Positions 42,269-50,561 of a stretch of 64,000 nucleotides of DNA are shown here, one piece after another. The stretch covers positions 62,001-126,000 of the forward strand of contig NZ_CYSA01000028.1 in NCBI RefSeq assembly GCF_001458355.1, given 5' to 3'. The notes under the pieces are model-generated. The model did no database searches. It saw nothing but the letters and a program-made list of their open reading frames with translations, and was not told the origin of the DNA. Both the position numbers and the translations under genes were made by a program. This DNA is from Thalassovita gelatinovora. Its GTDB lineage: Bacteria > Pseudomonadota > Alphaproteobacteria > Rhodobacterales > Rhodobacteraceae. Position 1 is the first letter of the stretch, and every line of letters starts with the position of its first letter.

Positions 42269-42963
42269 ATTTGCTGTGGTTGCAGGCGGCCGAGTGCGGC
42301 GGCTGTAAAATGTCGCTGCTTTGTGCCGAGGAACCCAACGTTCTGGACCTTTTGGACGGGGCGGGGATTGAAATGCTGTGGCATCCCGCGCTCAGCGTGG
42401 AAAGAGGTGCTCCGGTGCGACAGATTCTGGCCGCTATCGACGCCGCGTGGTTGCCGTTGGATATCTTGTGTATCGAAGGATCGATCCTGCGCGGTCCGAA
42501 CGGCACTGGCCGCTATCAGATGCTGTCGGGGACCGGCAAACCGATGCTGCGCTGGGTGCAGGCGCTGGCACCTTTGGCCGAACATGTGATCGCGGTGGGC
42601 ACCTGCGCCACATATGGCGGCGTCACATCGGCCGGTGAAGATATCGCTGATGTAGTCGGGGGCCAAGTGCAGGCGGTCTATGCTAATTCACCCATGTTTC
42701 GCGGCTTCGAACGGTTGTTGCTGGGCAAGGCGCCGGGCGATGCGCTGGGCCATTGGTGCCGGATCGAAAGCGGCAAGATCGCATCCTACCAGATCATTGC
42801 GCCGACCACTTGGAATTTCTGCCCGCGCGATACTGAAGGTGTGCCGGGCCCGGTCGAGGCGGCCTTGATCGGCGCACCGGTGCGGCAGGGCGAAGACACG
42901 CCGGTGGCGGTACGGCGTATCGTGCGGTCTTTCGATTCGTGTATGGTCTGCACTGTGCATTGA
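42265..42963 (+). CDS. in-frame chimera of regulatory hydrogenase subunits HupU and HupV (remnant)
   Basis: Open frame of 232 codons made of three pieces. Residues 1-about 128 are the N-terminal half of the small subunit HupU, with CGGCKMSLLC, CIEGSILRGPNGTGR and VGTCATYGGV. Residues about 132-161 (QVQAVYANSPMFRGFERLLLG) match the start of a hydrogenase large subunit, just before the first Ni-binding motif. Residues 162-232 are the large-subunit C-terminus, with IIAPTTWNFCPRD and the L5 motif as DSCMVCTVH (normally DPCxxCxxH). The first nickel motif (RxCGxC) and most small-subunit cluster cysteines are gone. It is in frame without stops, but cannot be a normal H2 sensor. The ATG overlaps the hupT remnant stop. 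Confidence 0.82.
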   Translation: MNLLWLQAAECGGCKMSLLCAEEPNVLDLLDGAGIEMLWHPALSVERGAPVRQILAAIDAAWLPLDILCIEGSILRGPNGTGRYQMLSGTGKPMLRWVQALAPLAEHVIAVGTCATYGGVTSAGEDIADVVGGQVQAVYANSPMFRGFERLLLGKAPGDALGHWCRIESGKIASYQIIAPTTWNFCPRDTEGVPGPVEAALIGAPVRQGEDTPVAVRRIVRSFDSCMVCTVH

Positions 42964-43030
42964 TAGAGCCGGGGCGGGCGGGCTGCCCACCGGAGTACGT
43001 GATGCAAGATGAAATGGGAGGATTTGACAG

Positions 43031-45268
43031 TTGCAAGGGCGGCGCATCCGGGTACGGGGACAGGTGCAGGGAGTCGGGTTCCGGCCCTTCATCTGGCAAT
43101 TGGCGCACAGGATGGGGCTGTGCGGCGACGTTCTGAACGATCCCGAAGGGGTGTTGATCCGGGTTGTCGGAGCTAATCTGGACGGGTTCGAAACCGCGAT
43201 CCGCGCTGAGGCACCAATGTTGGCGAGGGTCGATGCGGTCGAAAGCACGATGTTGGATTTCGATCCTCCGGAAGGCTTTGAAATTGTGCCGTCGCGGGGG
43301 CAGGGGGCGGAAACTCGGGTGACGCCGGATGCCGCGACCTGTCCGGATTGTCTGGCCGAGATTCGCGACAGCCAAGATCGCCGTTTCGGATATGCCTTTG
43401 CCAATTGCACCCACTGCGGGCCACGGTTCACCATCCTGAAGGCGTTGCCCTATGACCGGGCTCGGACCTCGATGGCCGTCTTTCCGATGTGCCCTGATTG
43501 TGCTGCCGAATATGACGATCCCGGCGACAGACGGTTTCACGCCCAACCGGCGGCCTGCGTCGCCTGTGGCCCGCGGTTGTGGTTGGAGTCGGGGGGCGAG
43601 GAATTCTCCGGCGATCCGATTGCGGAAGCAGCCCGAAGGTTGGCATGCGCAGAGGTGTTGGCGATCAAGGGATTGGGTGGATTTCACCTATGCGTCGATG
43701 CGCGACAGCCGCAGGCAGTGGCTTTGCTGCGGCAACGCAAGCGGCGGCCGGACAAGCCATTGGCATTGATGGCGGATGAGGCCGCAATTTCGCGTCACGC
43801 CGAGGTGTCCACCGAGGAATGGAAATTGCTGCGCGATGCGGCTGCGCCGATTGTGCTTTTGCGTAAGAAAGGGGCTGCGTTGCCCGAGGCGTTGGCTCCT
43901 GGTCTGGACGTGTTGGGTTGGATGCTGCCCTACACGCCGTTGCATCACCTGTTGGTCGACGCGGTGGGCGGTCCTTTGGTGATGACCAGCGGCAACCTGT
44001 CTGGCGAACCGCAGGTCATCGGCAATCAGGAAGCGCGGGATAAATTGAGCGCTTTCGCCGATGCCTTTGTGATGCATGACCGCGACATCGCGCGGCGATT
44101 GGATGACAGCGTGGAACGGATGACGCGGCAAGGGCCGATGGTGTTGCGCCGGGCGCGAGGCCGGGTGCCGGGAACCTTGCCTTTGCCCGACGGGTTCCAG
44201 GATGCGCCGCAAGGGGTGGCCTTTGGTGGCCAGATGAAAGCCGCGATTTGCCTGCTGAAGAACGGACAGGCCTTGTTAGGGCATCATCTGGGCGAATTGG
44301 ATGATGCCGTGACCTGGGAGGCGTTTCAGCAGGCGGATCGTGATTATGCCGACCTGTTCGATCATCGACCCGAATGGGTCGCCTGTGATCTGCATCCCGA
44401 TTTTCGCGCCTCGCGCCATGCCGAAGCAACCGGTCTGCCGCTGATCCGGGTGCAGCATCACCATGCCCATCTAGCGGCTTGCCTAGGGGAAAACGGCTGG
44501 CCGCTGGAGGGTGGCAAAGTGGCCGGGATCCTGTTGGATGGGCTGGGATTGGGACCGGATGGAACCGTATGGGGCGCAGAGGTATTGCTGGGCAATTATC
44601 GCGGGTTTGAGCGTCGGGCGTCTCTAACACCCGCACCGCTGATCGGCGGGGACCGGGCGCAGATGGAACCGTGGCGCAACGCACTGGTTCGATTGGATCA
44701 GGCGGGGCTGTCGGAATGGGCCGATGAATTGTTCCCTCAAGCACCGCGTGACTTGGCGCGGCAGGCGGCCCGGGCCGGGATCAATGCGCCGCTTTCGTCC
44801 AGCGCGGGGCGGCTGTTCGATGCGGTCGCCGCCTGTCTGGGGATTTGCCCGATAGGGCAAAGCTTCGAAGGGCAGGCAGCGATGCGGCTCGAAGCCTTGG
44901 CCCGGCAGGCACCTGAGACGAGCGCGGAATTTACATTTGATACCCATGGCGGCGTGATTGACCCTGTTTCAATGTGGCAACAATTACGGCGTCTGCAAGT
45001 TGCAGGGGTAGGGATCGCTCCGATTGCATGGCAATTTCATGCCGCGCTTGCCGATGCTTTTGCGCGCGAAGCGCGCGACTTGGTCGAGGCCGGCGATGCG
45101 CAGGCCGTAGCGTTGTCGGGGGGCTGCTTCCAGAACGCCTTATTGCTGGACCTGACCATCGCGGCGCTTAACGATCTGCCCGTGCTGATTCATCGCAAAA
45201 CCCCCGCCAATGATGGCGGTCTGGCATTGGGGCAGGCTTTGATCGCGGCGGCGCATAGGTTGGGTTGA
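43031..45268 (+). CDS. hypF: carbamoyltransferase HypF, [NiFe]-hydrogenase maturation
   Basis: Full-length HypF of 745 residues. It makes a carbamoyl group from carbamoyl phosphate and passes it to HypE for the cyanide ligands of [NiFe] hydrogenases. Domains in order: acylphosphatase (RGQVQGVGFRPFIWQLA), double zinc finger (CPDCLAE, NCTHCGPRF, CPDCAAEY, CVACGP), YrdC-like (MADEAAISRH, MTSGNLSGEP) and Kae1-like carbamoyltransferase (VQHHHAHLAACL, ALSGGCFQN). The start is TTG at 43031 with GGGAGG nine bases upstream. It looks intact although the hydrogenase genes that should follow are missing. Confidence 0.94.
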   Translation: MQGRRIRVRGQVQGVGFRPFIWQLAHRMGLCGDVLNDPEGVLIRVVGANLDGFETAIRAEAPMLARVDAVESTMLDFDPPEGFEIVPSRGQGAETRVTPDAATCPDCLAEIRDSQDRRFGYAFANCTHCGPRFTILKALPYDRARTSMAVFPMCPDCAAEYDDPGDRRFHAQPAACVACGPRLWLESGGEEFSGDPIAEAARRLACAEVLAIKGLGGFHLCVDARQPQAVALLRQRKRRPDKPLALMADEAAISRHAEVSTEEWKLLRDAAAPIVLLRKKGAALPEALAPGLDVLGWMLPYTPLHHLLVDAVGGPLVMTSGNLSGEPQVIGNQEARDKLSAFADAFVMHDRDIARRLDDSVERMTRQGPMVLRRARGRVPGTLPLPDGFQDAPQGVAFGGQMKAAICLLKNGQALLGHHLGELDDAVTWEAFQQADRDYADLFDHRPEWVACDLHPDFRASRHAEATGLPLIRVQHHHAHLAACLGENGWPLEGGKVAGILLDGLGLGPDGTVWGAEVLLGNYRGFERRASLTPAPLIGGDRAQMEPWRNALVRLDQAGLSEWADELFPQAPRDLARQAARAGINAPLSSSAGRLFDAVAACLGICPIGQSFEGQAAMRLEALARQAPETSAEFTFDTHGGVIDPVSMWQQLRRLQVAGVGIAPIAWQFHAALADAFAREARDLVEAGDAQAVALSGGCFQNALLLDLTIAALNDLPVLIHRKTPANDGGLALGQALIAAAHRLG

Positions 45269-45303
45269 GTGGTAAGCGTGTTTTCGGTCGGTGGATCATA
45301 CGG

Positions 45304-45540
45304 TGAGCTACTCCCCATCCGTTGGACAGGATCTGGCGTAGATCAAGCTACTCTTTACCCCTTCTGATCGGGGTTTGTTGTTTCATTTCTCAGCCAATAA
45401 ACCATGGCGGGTGGTTTGCCGCCAAGAGCGGAATGAGGGCGTTTGTGCTTGTAGAACTCCATCCACGTCCTGACGCCCGCCTTGGCCTCTGATCCGGTTT
45501 CCCAAGCGTGCAGGTAAACGCACTCGTATTTCAGGGGGAT
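45304..45540 (-). mobile_element. IS3-family element remnant (terminal end only)
   Basis: Only one end of an insertion sequence remains: about 60 codons of the transposase C-terminus plus about 50 bases beyond its stop, up to a plausible element end near TGAGCTACTCCCC at 45304. The other end is missing and joins directly to hupK-like coding sequence at about 45540. It marks the site where hupSLCDFGHJ should lie. Confidence 0.75.
45355..45540 (-). pseudogene. truncated IS3-type transposase (OrfB C-terminus)
   Basis: Minus-strand reading gives LKYECVYLHAWETGSEAKAG, then WMEFYKHKRPHSALGGKPP and MVYWLRNETT before a TAA at 45355-45357. The YxHxRPHxALGG block is typical of the end of the DDE integrase domain of IS3-group transposases; the DDE residues themselves would lie mostly in the lost part. 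No start codon remains. The element is dead. Confidence 0.85.
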
Positions 45541-45694
45541 TACCCCGACCGATCATATGCTTGCCCCCGGCGGCATACTGGCGCAATCCTTGGCAACGCT
45601 TGGCGCACCGGACGTTTCAACCGCTTCGCAGCTTTTGACGCTACTTGATCCCTGCCGTCCGGTCACGCTGAAGGAGGTGCAGCAAGATGCATGA
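45539..45694 (+). pseudogene. hupK: 3' fragment of a hup accessory gene, probably hupK
   Basis: In the frame ending at TGA 45692-45694 the reading is TPTDHMLAPGGILAQSLATL, then [20 protein letters not shown]. The LDPCxP ending resembles HupK, a protein related to hydrogenase large subunits, and hupK directly precedes hypA in R. capsulatus. Its 5' part is cut off by the IS remnant. The stop overlaps the hypA start by eight bases, normal for an original operon junction. Assignment to hupK is from motif and position. Confidence 0.6.
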
Positions 45695-46028
45695 AATGTC
45701 GCTTTGCGAAGGAATCCGCGACGTGATCGAGGATCAGGCCCGGATCCACGCGATCAAGGCCGTGAAACGGGTCCGGTTGGAAATCGGCAGTTTTTCCGGC
45801 GTGGAAAAAAAGGCGCTTGAATTTGCCTTTGACGTGGTGATGCGCGGGTCTGTGGCGGAAGGGGCGCTGCTTGAAATGCTCGACCTGCCTGGCCGAGCGA
45901 TGTGCTATGACTGCATGAAAGAAGTTGAAATCGATGATCGTTTGGCCCCCTGTCCGGAGTGTGGCGGTGGTAAGTTGATGCCGGTTTCGGGTGACGAGAT
46001 GAGGATCAAGGATTTGGAGGTGATCTGA
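45687..46028 (+). CDS. hypA: hydrogenase nickel incorporation protein HypA
   Basis: Nickel metallochaperone of 113 residues. It begins MHEMSLCEG with the Ni-binding N-terminal histidine at position 2 and ends with a zinc domain, [13 protein letters not shown] and CPECGGG. It delivers nickel with HypB. AAGGAGG lies about ten bases upstream, and the gene overlaps the truncated hupK frame. The stop shares a base with the hypB start (TGATG). Intact. Confidence 0.95.
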   Translation: MHEMSLCEGIRDVIEDQARIHAIKAVKRVRLEIGSFSGVEKKALEFAFDVVMRGSVAEGALLEMLDLPGRAMCYDCMKEVEIDDRLAPCPECGGGKLMPVSGDEMRIKDLEVI

Positions 46029-46828
46029 TGTGTACAGTTTGCGGATGTGGAACAGATCAGGTGGAAGGCCATAGCCATAGCCATTCTCACCATCACGGCC
46101 CCGGTGATATCCATTTCGGTCAGGGCCCGGCGGGGACCGAAGTGGCCGGGATGACGCAGGAGCGGCTGATCGAGATCGAAACCGGTATCCTGTCGAAGAA
46201 TGACTGCTATGCCGCCGCCAATCGGCAAGTCCTCAATCAAATGGGGACTTTTGCGGTAAACTTGGTGTCATCGCCCGGATCGGGCAAGACAACCTTGTTG
46301 TGCAAAACCATCGAAGCCCTTGGCGATCAGCCGCTGGCGGTGATCGAAGGCGATCAGCAAACCGCCAATGATGCCGACCGCATCCGCGCCACCGGGGCGC
46401 AGGCGGTACAGGTCAATACCGGCAAGGGGTGCCATCTGGATGGCCATATGGTGGGCCACGCGATGGAACATCTCGATATTGCACCGGGATCGCTGCTGTT
46501 CATTGAAAATGTCGGCAATCTGGTGTGCCCCGCCGGGTTCGATCTGGGCGAGGATTGCAAGATTGCGATCCTCAGCGTGACAGAAGGCGAAGACAAGCCT
46601 CTGAAATACCCCGATATGTTTACCGCTTCGAAATTGGCGCTGTTAAATAAGATCGATTTGGCACCGCATTGCGATGTCGATCTGGACCTGTACGAGGCGA
46701 ACTTGCGCCGGGTGAACCCACAGATCGAAATCATCCGGCTCAGCGCCCGCACCGGTGAAGGGATGGATCAGTGGGTGGCTTGGTTGACCGACAACTTGGC
46801 CGTAAAATCTGTCAAAGCGGCGGAGTAG
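46028..46828 (+). CDS. hypB: hydrogenase nickel incorporation GTPase HypB
   Basis: GTPase of 266 residues for nickel insertion. The N-terminal CTVCGCG is the high-affinity nickel motif and is followed by a short histidine-rich stretch (HSHSHSHHH). The GTPase domain has the P-loop [21 protein letters not shown] with metal ligands, [10 protein letters not shown] and NKID. It is one base overlapped with hypA and three bases before hupR. Intact. Confidence 0.95.
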   Translation: MCTVCGCGTDQVEGHSHSHSHHHGPGDIHFGQGPAGTEVAGMTQERLIEIETGILSKNDCYAAANRQVLNQMGTFAVNLVSSPGSGKTTLLCKTIEALGDQPLAVIEGDQQTANDADRIRATGAQAVQVNTGKGCHLDGHMVGHAMEHLDIAPGSLLFIENVGNLVCPAGFDLGEDCKIAILSVTEGEDKPLKYPDMFTASKLALLNKIDLAPHCDVDLDLYEANLRRVNPQIEIIRLSARTGEGMDQWVAWLTDNLAVKSVKAAE

Positions 46829-46831
46829 GCG

Positions 46832-47473
46832 ATGCTAGACGATCTGTCCACGGTTTTGCTGGTCGATGACGAAGACCATTTGCTGGCCGCCATGCGGATG
46901 GCGCTGGAAGATGACTTCGACTGTATCTGCGCGGGCAATGCTGATGCGGCAATGGCGGTGATGGAAGATCAGTTCGTTCAGGTCATTTTCTGTGATCAGC
47001 GGATGCCGGGGCGATCGGGCGTTGAATATCTGATAGAAGTGCGGGATCGCTGGCCGGAAATCGTGCGGATCATCATCACCGGTTACACCGAAACCAATGA
47101 TATGATCGCAGCGATCAACGAGGCGGAAATTTATCAGTTCCTGACCAAACCTTGGCATCCCGGCCTGTTGGTGATGACCGCCAAGAACGCCGCTGACGTG
47201 TTCCGGTTGAACCGGGAATGTGATCGTATGTCATTGAAAATACGATGCCTTTCCCGCAGCGTTGAAAGCAAACTTGAAGAGAAACGCAAAGTCCGGCGTG
47301 AAGAATTGGGGTTTGAAAACGTGTTGCGCGAAACCCTGACGCGGCTGAAATGGAACACAAGCCGCACCGCGGCTGAATTGGGTCTCAACCGGGTTGAATT
47401 GCGGGCCAAGATCGACCGCTATGGCATTGCTGAACCTGGAAAATTCGAGACTTGCGGAGAAGAGGAAGAGTGA
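46832..47473 (+). CDS. hupR: HupR-like response regulator lacking its central domain
   Basis: Response regulator of 213 residues. Receiver domain residues 1-125 have LLVDDEDHL, the phospho-acceptor D in IFCDQRMPG, and a conserved lysine in FLTKPWHP. A coiled linker ([18 protein letters not shown]) leads to FENVLR, where the AAA+ domain of HupR should begin, but this is followed at once by the Fis-type helix-turn-helix [19 protein letters not shown] and [12 protein letters not shown]. HupR is about 490 residues in R. capsulatus, so about 280 residues are missing, in frame. The protein may still bind DNA. Position between hypB and hypC matches R. capsulatus. Confidence 0.82.
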   Translation: MLDDLSTVLLVDDEDHLLAAMRMALEDDFDCICAGNADAAMAVMEDQFVQVIFCDQRMPGRSGVEYLIEVRDRWPEIVRIIITGYTETNDMIAAINEAEIYQFLTKPWHPGLLVMTAKNAADVFRLNRECDRMSLKIRCLSRSVESKLEEKRKVRREELGFENVLRETLTRLKWNTSRTAAELGLNRVELRAKIDRYGIAEPGKFETCGEEEE

Positions 47474-47474
47474 C

Positions 47475-47765
47475 ATGTGCTTAGGTGTTCCCGGGCAGAT
47501 CATTGCCGTGACGCAGCCTGAAAAGATGATGGCGATGGCTGAGGTGTCGGGAGTGCGGCGCGAAATCAACGTCGCCCCTGTCGCCACCGGCCCGCTGGAG
47601 GAACTGATCGGCAAATGGACCCTGATCCATGTCGGGTTCGCAATGGCGTTGATCGACGAAGACGAGGCCGCAGCGACGCTGGAGGCGTTGCGCGGACTGG
47701 GCGAAGCTCAAGAAGCGCTGGATGCAATGGCGGCGGGAGATGCAGCCTTGGAGGGACGGTCATGA
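47475..47765 (+). CDS. hypC: hydrogenase maturation chaperone HypC
   Basis: Chaperone of 96 residues of the HypC/HybG/HupF family. It begins MCLGVPGQI, with the essential cysteine at position 2, and keeps VSGVRREINVAPV and HVGFAMALIDEDEA. With HypD it carries the iron-(CN)2CO group to the large subunit. ATG at 47475 follows GAGGAAGAG; the stop overlaps the hypD start (ATGA). The C-terminal alanine-rich helix is a little longer than usual. Confidence 0.94.
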   Translation: MCLGVPGQIIAVTQPEKMMAMAEVSGVRREINVAPVATGPLEELIGKWTLIHVGFAMALIDEDEAAATLEALRGLGEAQEALDAMAAGDAALEGRS

Positions 47766-48898
47766 AGTACGCAGAAGAATTCCGCGATCCCAAAGCGGCG
47801 AAGGCACTGTTGGCGCAAATTGCCGAAGTCGTGGACGACATCGGGGCCTCTCGGGACGCCCCCATTCACATCATGGAAATCTGTGGCGGTCACACCCATG
47901 CGATTTTTCGCTACGGGTTGGATAAACTGATCCATGACGGTGTCGATTTCATCCACGGCCCCGGCTGTCCGGTTTGCGTGTTGCCGATGAGCCGCGTCGA
48001 TGAATGCATTGAAATCGCAGAAAAAGAGGGGGTGATTTTTACCTCCTTTGGCGATGCGATGCGGGTGCCGGGGACAAAGAAATCACTGCTGCAGGCCAAA
48101 GCGGACGGGGCCGATATTCGCATGGTTTATTCCCCGCTCGACGCTCTGGAACTGGCGCGGCGTAACCCGGATCGGGAGGTGGTGTTCTTTGGGTTGGGGT
48201 TTGAGACGACAACGCCTTCGACCGCGCTATCGATTCAGGTCGCGGCCCGAGAGGGTCTGACGAATTTCAGCGTCTTTTGCAATCACATCACCGTGCCTGA
48301 ACCAATCAAGGTGCTGCTGGATGATCCCTATATGGTGCTGGATGGCTTTGTCGGGCCGGGCCATGTCAGCATGGTGATTGGAACGCATCCTTACGATTTT
48401 ATCGCGCAGAACTATGGCAAACCGATCGTTGTGGCCGGGTTCGAACCGCTTGACCTGTTGCAATCGGTGCTGATGGTTTTGCAGCAGATCCGTGACGGGC
48501 GGGCGGAGGTGGAAAACCAATATGCTCGGGTGGTGTCGGAACATGGCAATCCGGTCAGTATCGCCGCGATGGCCGATGTCTATGAACCGCGACCGAGTTT
48601 CGAATGGCGCGGATTGGGTGAGATTGACGCCAGCGGATTACAGATTAGAAAAGCCTATGAAGCCTTTGATGCGGAAGTGAAATTTGGTATCGGACATGCT
48701 GTAGGGGCGCGAGTGGTGGCCGAACCCGAAGGGTGTGCCTGCGGTGCGGTGATGACCGGACGGATGAAACCGGTGCAATGCCCGCAATTCGGCCGCGGCT
48801 GCACGCCGGAAATGCCCTTGGGGGCGTTGATGGTCAGTTCGGAAGGCGCCTGTGCGGCCTATTATCAATATGGCGGTGCGCGCGCGGCTGCGGAATGA
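47762..48898 (+). CDS. hypD: hydrogenase formation protein HypD
   Basis: Scaffold protein of 378 residues on which the Fe(CN)2CO centre is built. Signature segments are ICGGHTHAIFRYG, HGPGCPVCVLP, GLGFETTTPST and the C-terminal [4Fe-4S] region CACGAVMTGRMKPVQCPQFG, then GCTPEMPLGALMVSSEGACA. Coupled to hypC. Intact, with full family length. Confidence 0.95.
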   Translation: MKYAEEFRDPKAAKALLAQIAEVVDDIGASRDAPIHIMEICGGHTHAIFRYGLDKLIHDGVDFIHGPGCPVCVLPMSRVDECIEIAEKEGVIFTSFGDAMRVPGTKKSLLQAKADGADIRMVYSPLDALELARRNPDREVVFFGLGFETTTPSTALSIQVAAREGLTNFSVFCNHITVPEPIKVLLDDPYMVLDGFVGPGHVSMVIGTHPYDFIAQNYGKPIVVAGFEPLDLLQSVLMVLQQIRDGRAEVENQYARVVSEHGNPVSIAAMADVYEPRPSFEWRGLGEIDASGLQIRKAYEAFDAEVKFGIGHAVGARVVAEPEGCACGAVMTGRMKPVQCPQFGRGCTPEMPLGALMVSSEGACAAYYQYGGARAAAE

Positions 48899-48970
48899 GG
48901 GCGCTTCCCTTCGTTGGAAATCACGGATTTTCAATACCCCCGTGGACATTCATGAAAACAAGAAAACGAT

Positions 48971-49993
48971 ATGACGCTAAGAGATAAACGGGTGACGCTG
49001 GCCCATGGGGGCGGAGGCAAGGCGATGCGAGACCTGATCAAGGAGGTGTTTACCTCGGTCTTTCATCCTGACGGGATGGAGGATCAGGCACGGCTTCAGG
49101 CCGACGCGCTGTCAGAACCGGGTGCGCGACTGGCCTTTACCACTGACAGTTTCGTGGTCGATCCGGTGGAATTTCCCGGCGGTGATATCGGCAAGATCGC
49201 GGTCTGCGGTACAGTGAACGATCTGGCGGTGGGGGGCGGCAAACCGCTTTGGTTGTCAGCGGCCTTTATCCTAGAGGAAGGCGTGGAAGTGGCGCTGCTG
49301 CGCCGCATCGTGGCATCGATGGCGGCAGAAGCCAAAAAAGCCGGCGTGCGGATCGTGACCGGCGACACCAAGGTGGTGGGGCGCGGTATGGCTGATAAGG
49401 TCTTTGTTACCACCGCCGGGGTCGGGGTGATCCCGCCCGAACGCGATTTGCGGGCGGAGCACGTTCAGGCAGGTGATGTGGTGATCGTAAACGGGGTTCT
49501 GGGCGATCACGGCGCGGCGATTTTGGCAGCGCGGGGCGATATGGCGTTGAGTGCTGACATCGTTTCAGATTGTCAGGGGCTGGGCCATTTGATGGAAGCG
49601 GTAATCACCGCCGCCCCAGGATTGAGGGCGGCGAGGGATGCAACGCGGGGAGGGGTGGCGTCTGTTTTGAATGAAATCGCCGAAGCCGCAGGCGTTGGTA
49701 TCGAAATCGAAGAAACCGCGCTGCCGCTGCGGGCCGAGGTCAGGGGGATGTGCGAAATCCTCGGCCTTGATCCGCTTTATCTGGCCAATGAGGGGACGTT
49801 GGTTCTGTTCGTGCCGGAAGATCAGGCCGAGGCGGCGCTGAGCGCGATGCGCACGACCGAAGCCGGGCGTGATTCGGTCGCCATCGGGCGGGTCAGTCCC
49901 GGTGCGGCAGGGCGGGTGACGATGCGGACCGCCTTTGGTGGTCAGCGTATCGTTGACATGCTGGTTGGCGAACAATTGCCGCGCATATGCTGA
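48971..49993 (+). CDS. hypE: hydrogenase expression/formation protein HypE
   Basis: Protein of 340 residues that dehydrates the carbamoyl group bound to its C-terminal cysteine to a nitrile for the active-site iron. It has the AIR-synthase fold: AHGGGGKAMRDLI, TTDSFVVDPVEFPGGDIG, GDTKVVGRGMADK and ARDATRGGVASVLNEIA. It ends LPRIC, the required C-terminal cysteine tail. A 72-base gap separates it from hypD. Intact, last gene of the locus. Confidence 0.96.
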   Translation: MTLRDKRVTLAHGGGGKAMRDLIKEVFTSVFHPDGMEDQARLQADALSEPGARLAFTTDSFVVDPVEFPGGDIGKIAVCGTVNDLAVGGGKPLWLSAAFILEEGVEVALLRRIVASMAAEAKKAGVRIVTGDTKVVGRGMADKVFVTTAGVGVIPPERDLRAEHVQAGDVVIVNGVLGDHGAAILAARGDMALSADIVSDCQGLGHLMEAVITAAPGLRAARDATRGGVASVLNEIAEAAGVGIEIEETALPLRAEVRGMCEILGLDPLYLANEGTLVLFVPEDQAEAALSAMRTTEAGRDSVAIGRVSPGAAGRVTMRTAFGGQRIVDMLVGEQLPRIC

Positions 49994-50226
49994 AATCCGG
50001 GCGGTTTCCCGCTTTAGCGGATCAGACTACGGGAATTCCCGCATTGGTAGATCAGGGCAATTCAGGCATACATACTTTTAGATAAAACTACAGCAATATG
50101 AGCAGGACGATTGTCCCTATGCGAGGTGGCACCAGAATGGGAACAAATGCAAGGATGGTGCCAGGCGATCGAAAACCGCCGCAGAACAAACGCTTCGTAT
50201 CAAGGACTACTGAAAGGGAGGCCACC
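49994..50226. other. intergenic region downstream of hypE
   Basis: About 230 bases without a recognised gene. It has short inverted repeats such as GGGAATTCCC at about 50031-50040 but no clear terminator for hypE and no certain promoter for the small ORF at 50227. Confidence 0.3.
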
Positions 50227-50400
50227 ATGTCGTTCCAGTTCCAACCCTCCGATTTGGCTGACAGCACTCTTGTCCCTCTTTCTGCCCCCCAGAAGAAGGA
50301 ATTTTCGCTGAATTCGGGATGGTGGATGCTTCCTTTCTTGTCCAGCGGCGCGTTGTTCTGGTTCTGGTTCGTTCCCACGGTTGCCCAGAACCTGTCCTGA
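50227..50400 (+). CDS. small tryptophan-rich putative membrane protein
   Basis: Reading frame of 57 codons with a strong GGGAGG ribosome site six bases before the ATG. The product starts MSFQFQPSDLADSTLVPLS and has one hydrophobic segment rich in tryptophan and phenylalanine (LFWFWFVP) near the C-terminus. I do not recognise a family. It converges on the flagellar operon, with a terminator at 50468-50498 between them. Confidence 0.45.
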   Translation: MSFQFQPSDLADSTLVPLSAPQKKEFSLNSGWWMLPFLSSGALFWFWFVPTVAQNLS

Positions 50401-50467
50401 GCTGCGAGGGCGGGGGTTCATCCCCAGAATACCCCGTCCTCGTACAAACTTTCGTCCTTTCTCATGT

Positions 50468-50498
50468 AAACAGGGTGTGCCATTGGCGCACCCTGTTT
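50468..50498. terminator. bidirectional terminator between small ORF and flagellar operon
   Basis: A 13-base-pair stem (AAACAGGGTGTGC with GCGCACCCTGTTT, one G-T pair) and five-base loop, flanked by A and T runs on the two sides. It can end both the hyp/small-ORF side and the fli operon. Confidence 0.75.
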
Positions 50499-50561
50499 CG
50501 TATTCAGTCGCGTTCGGTGGCATTCAAGGTGGGACGGGGCAAATCAGAGTGGGTGCGAAAT

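Noticed and set aside
50112-50140. TGGCACC-containing segment as a sigma-54 promoter for the small ORF
   Set aside because: Ten bases after GG the sequence is GG, not GC, so the -12 element fails.
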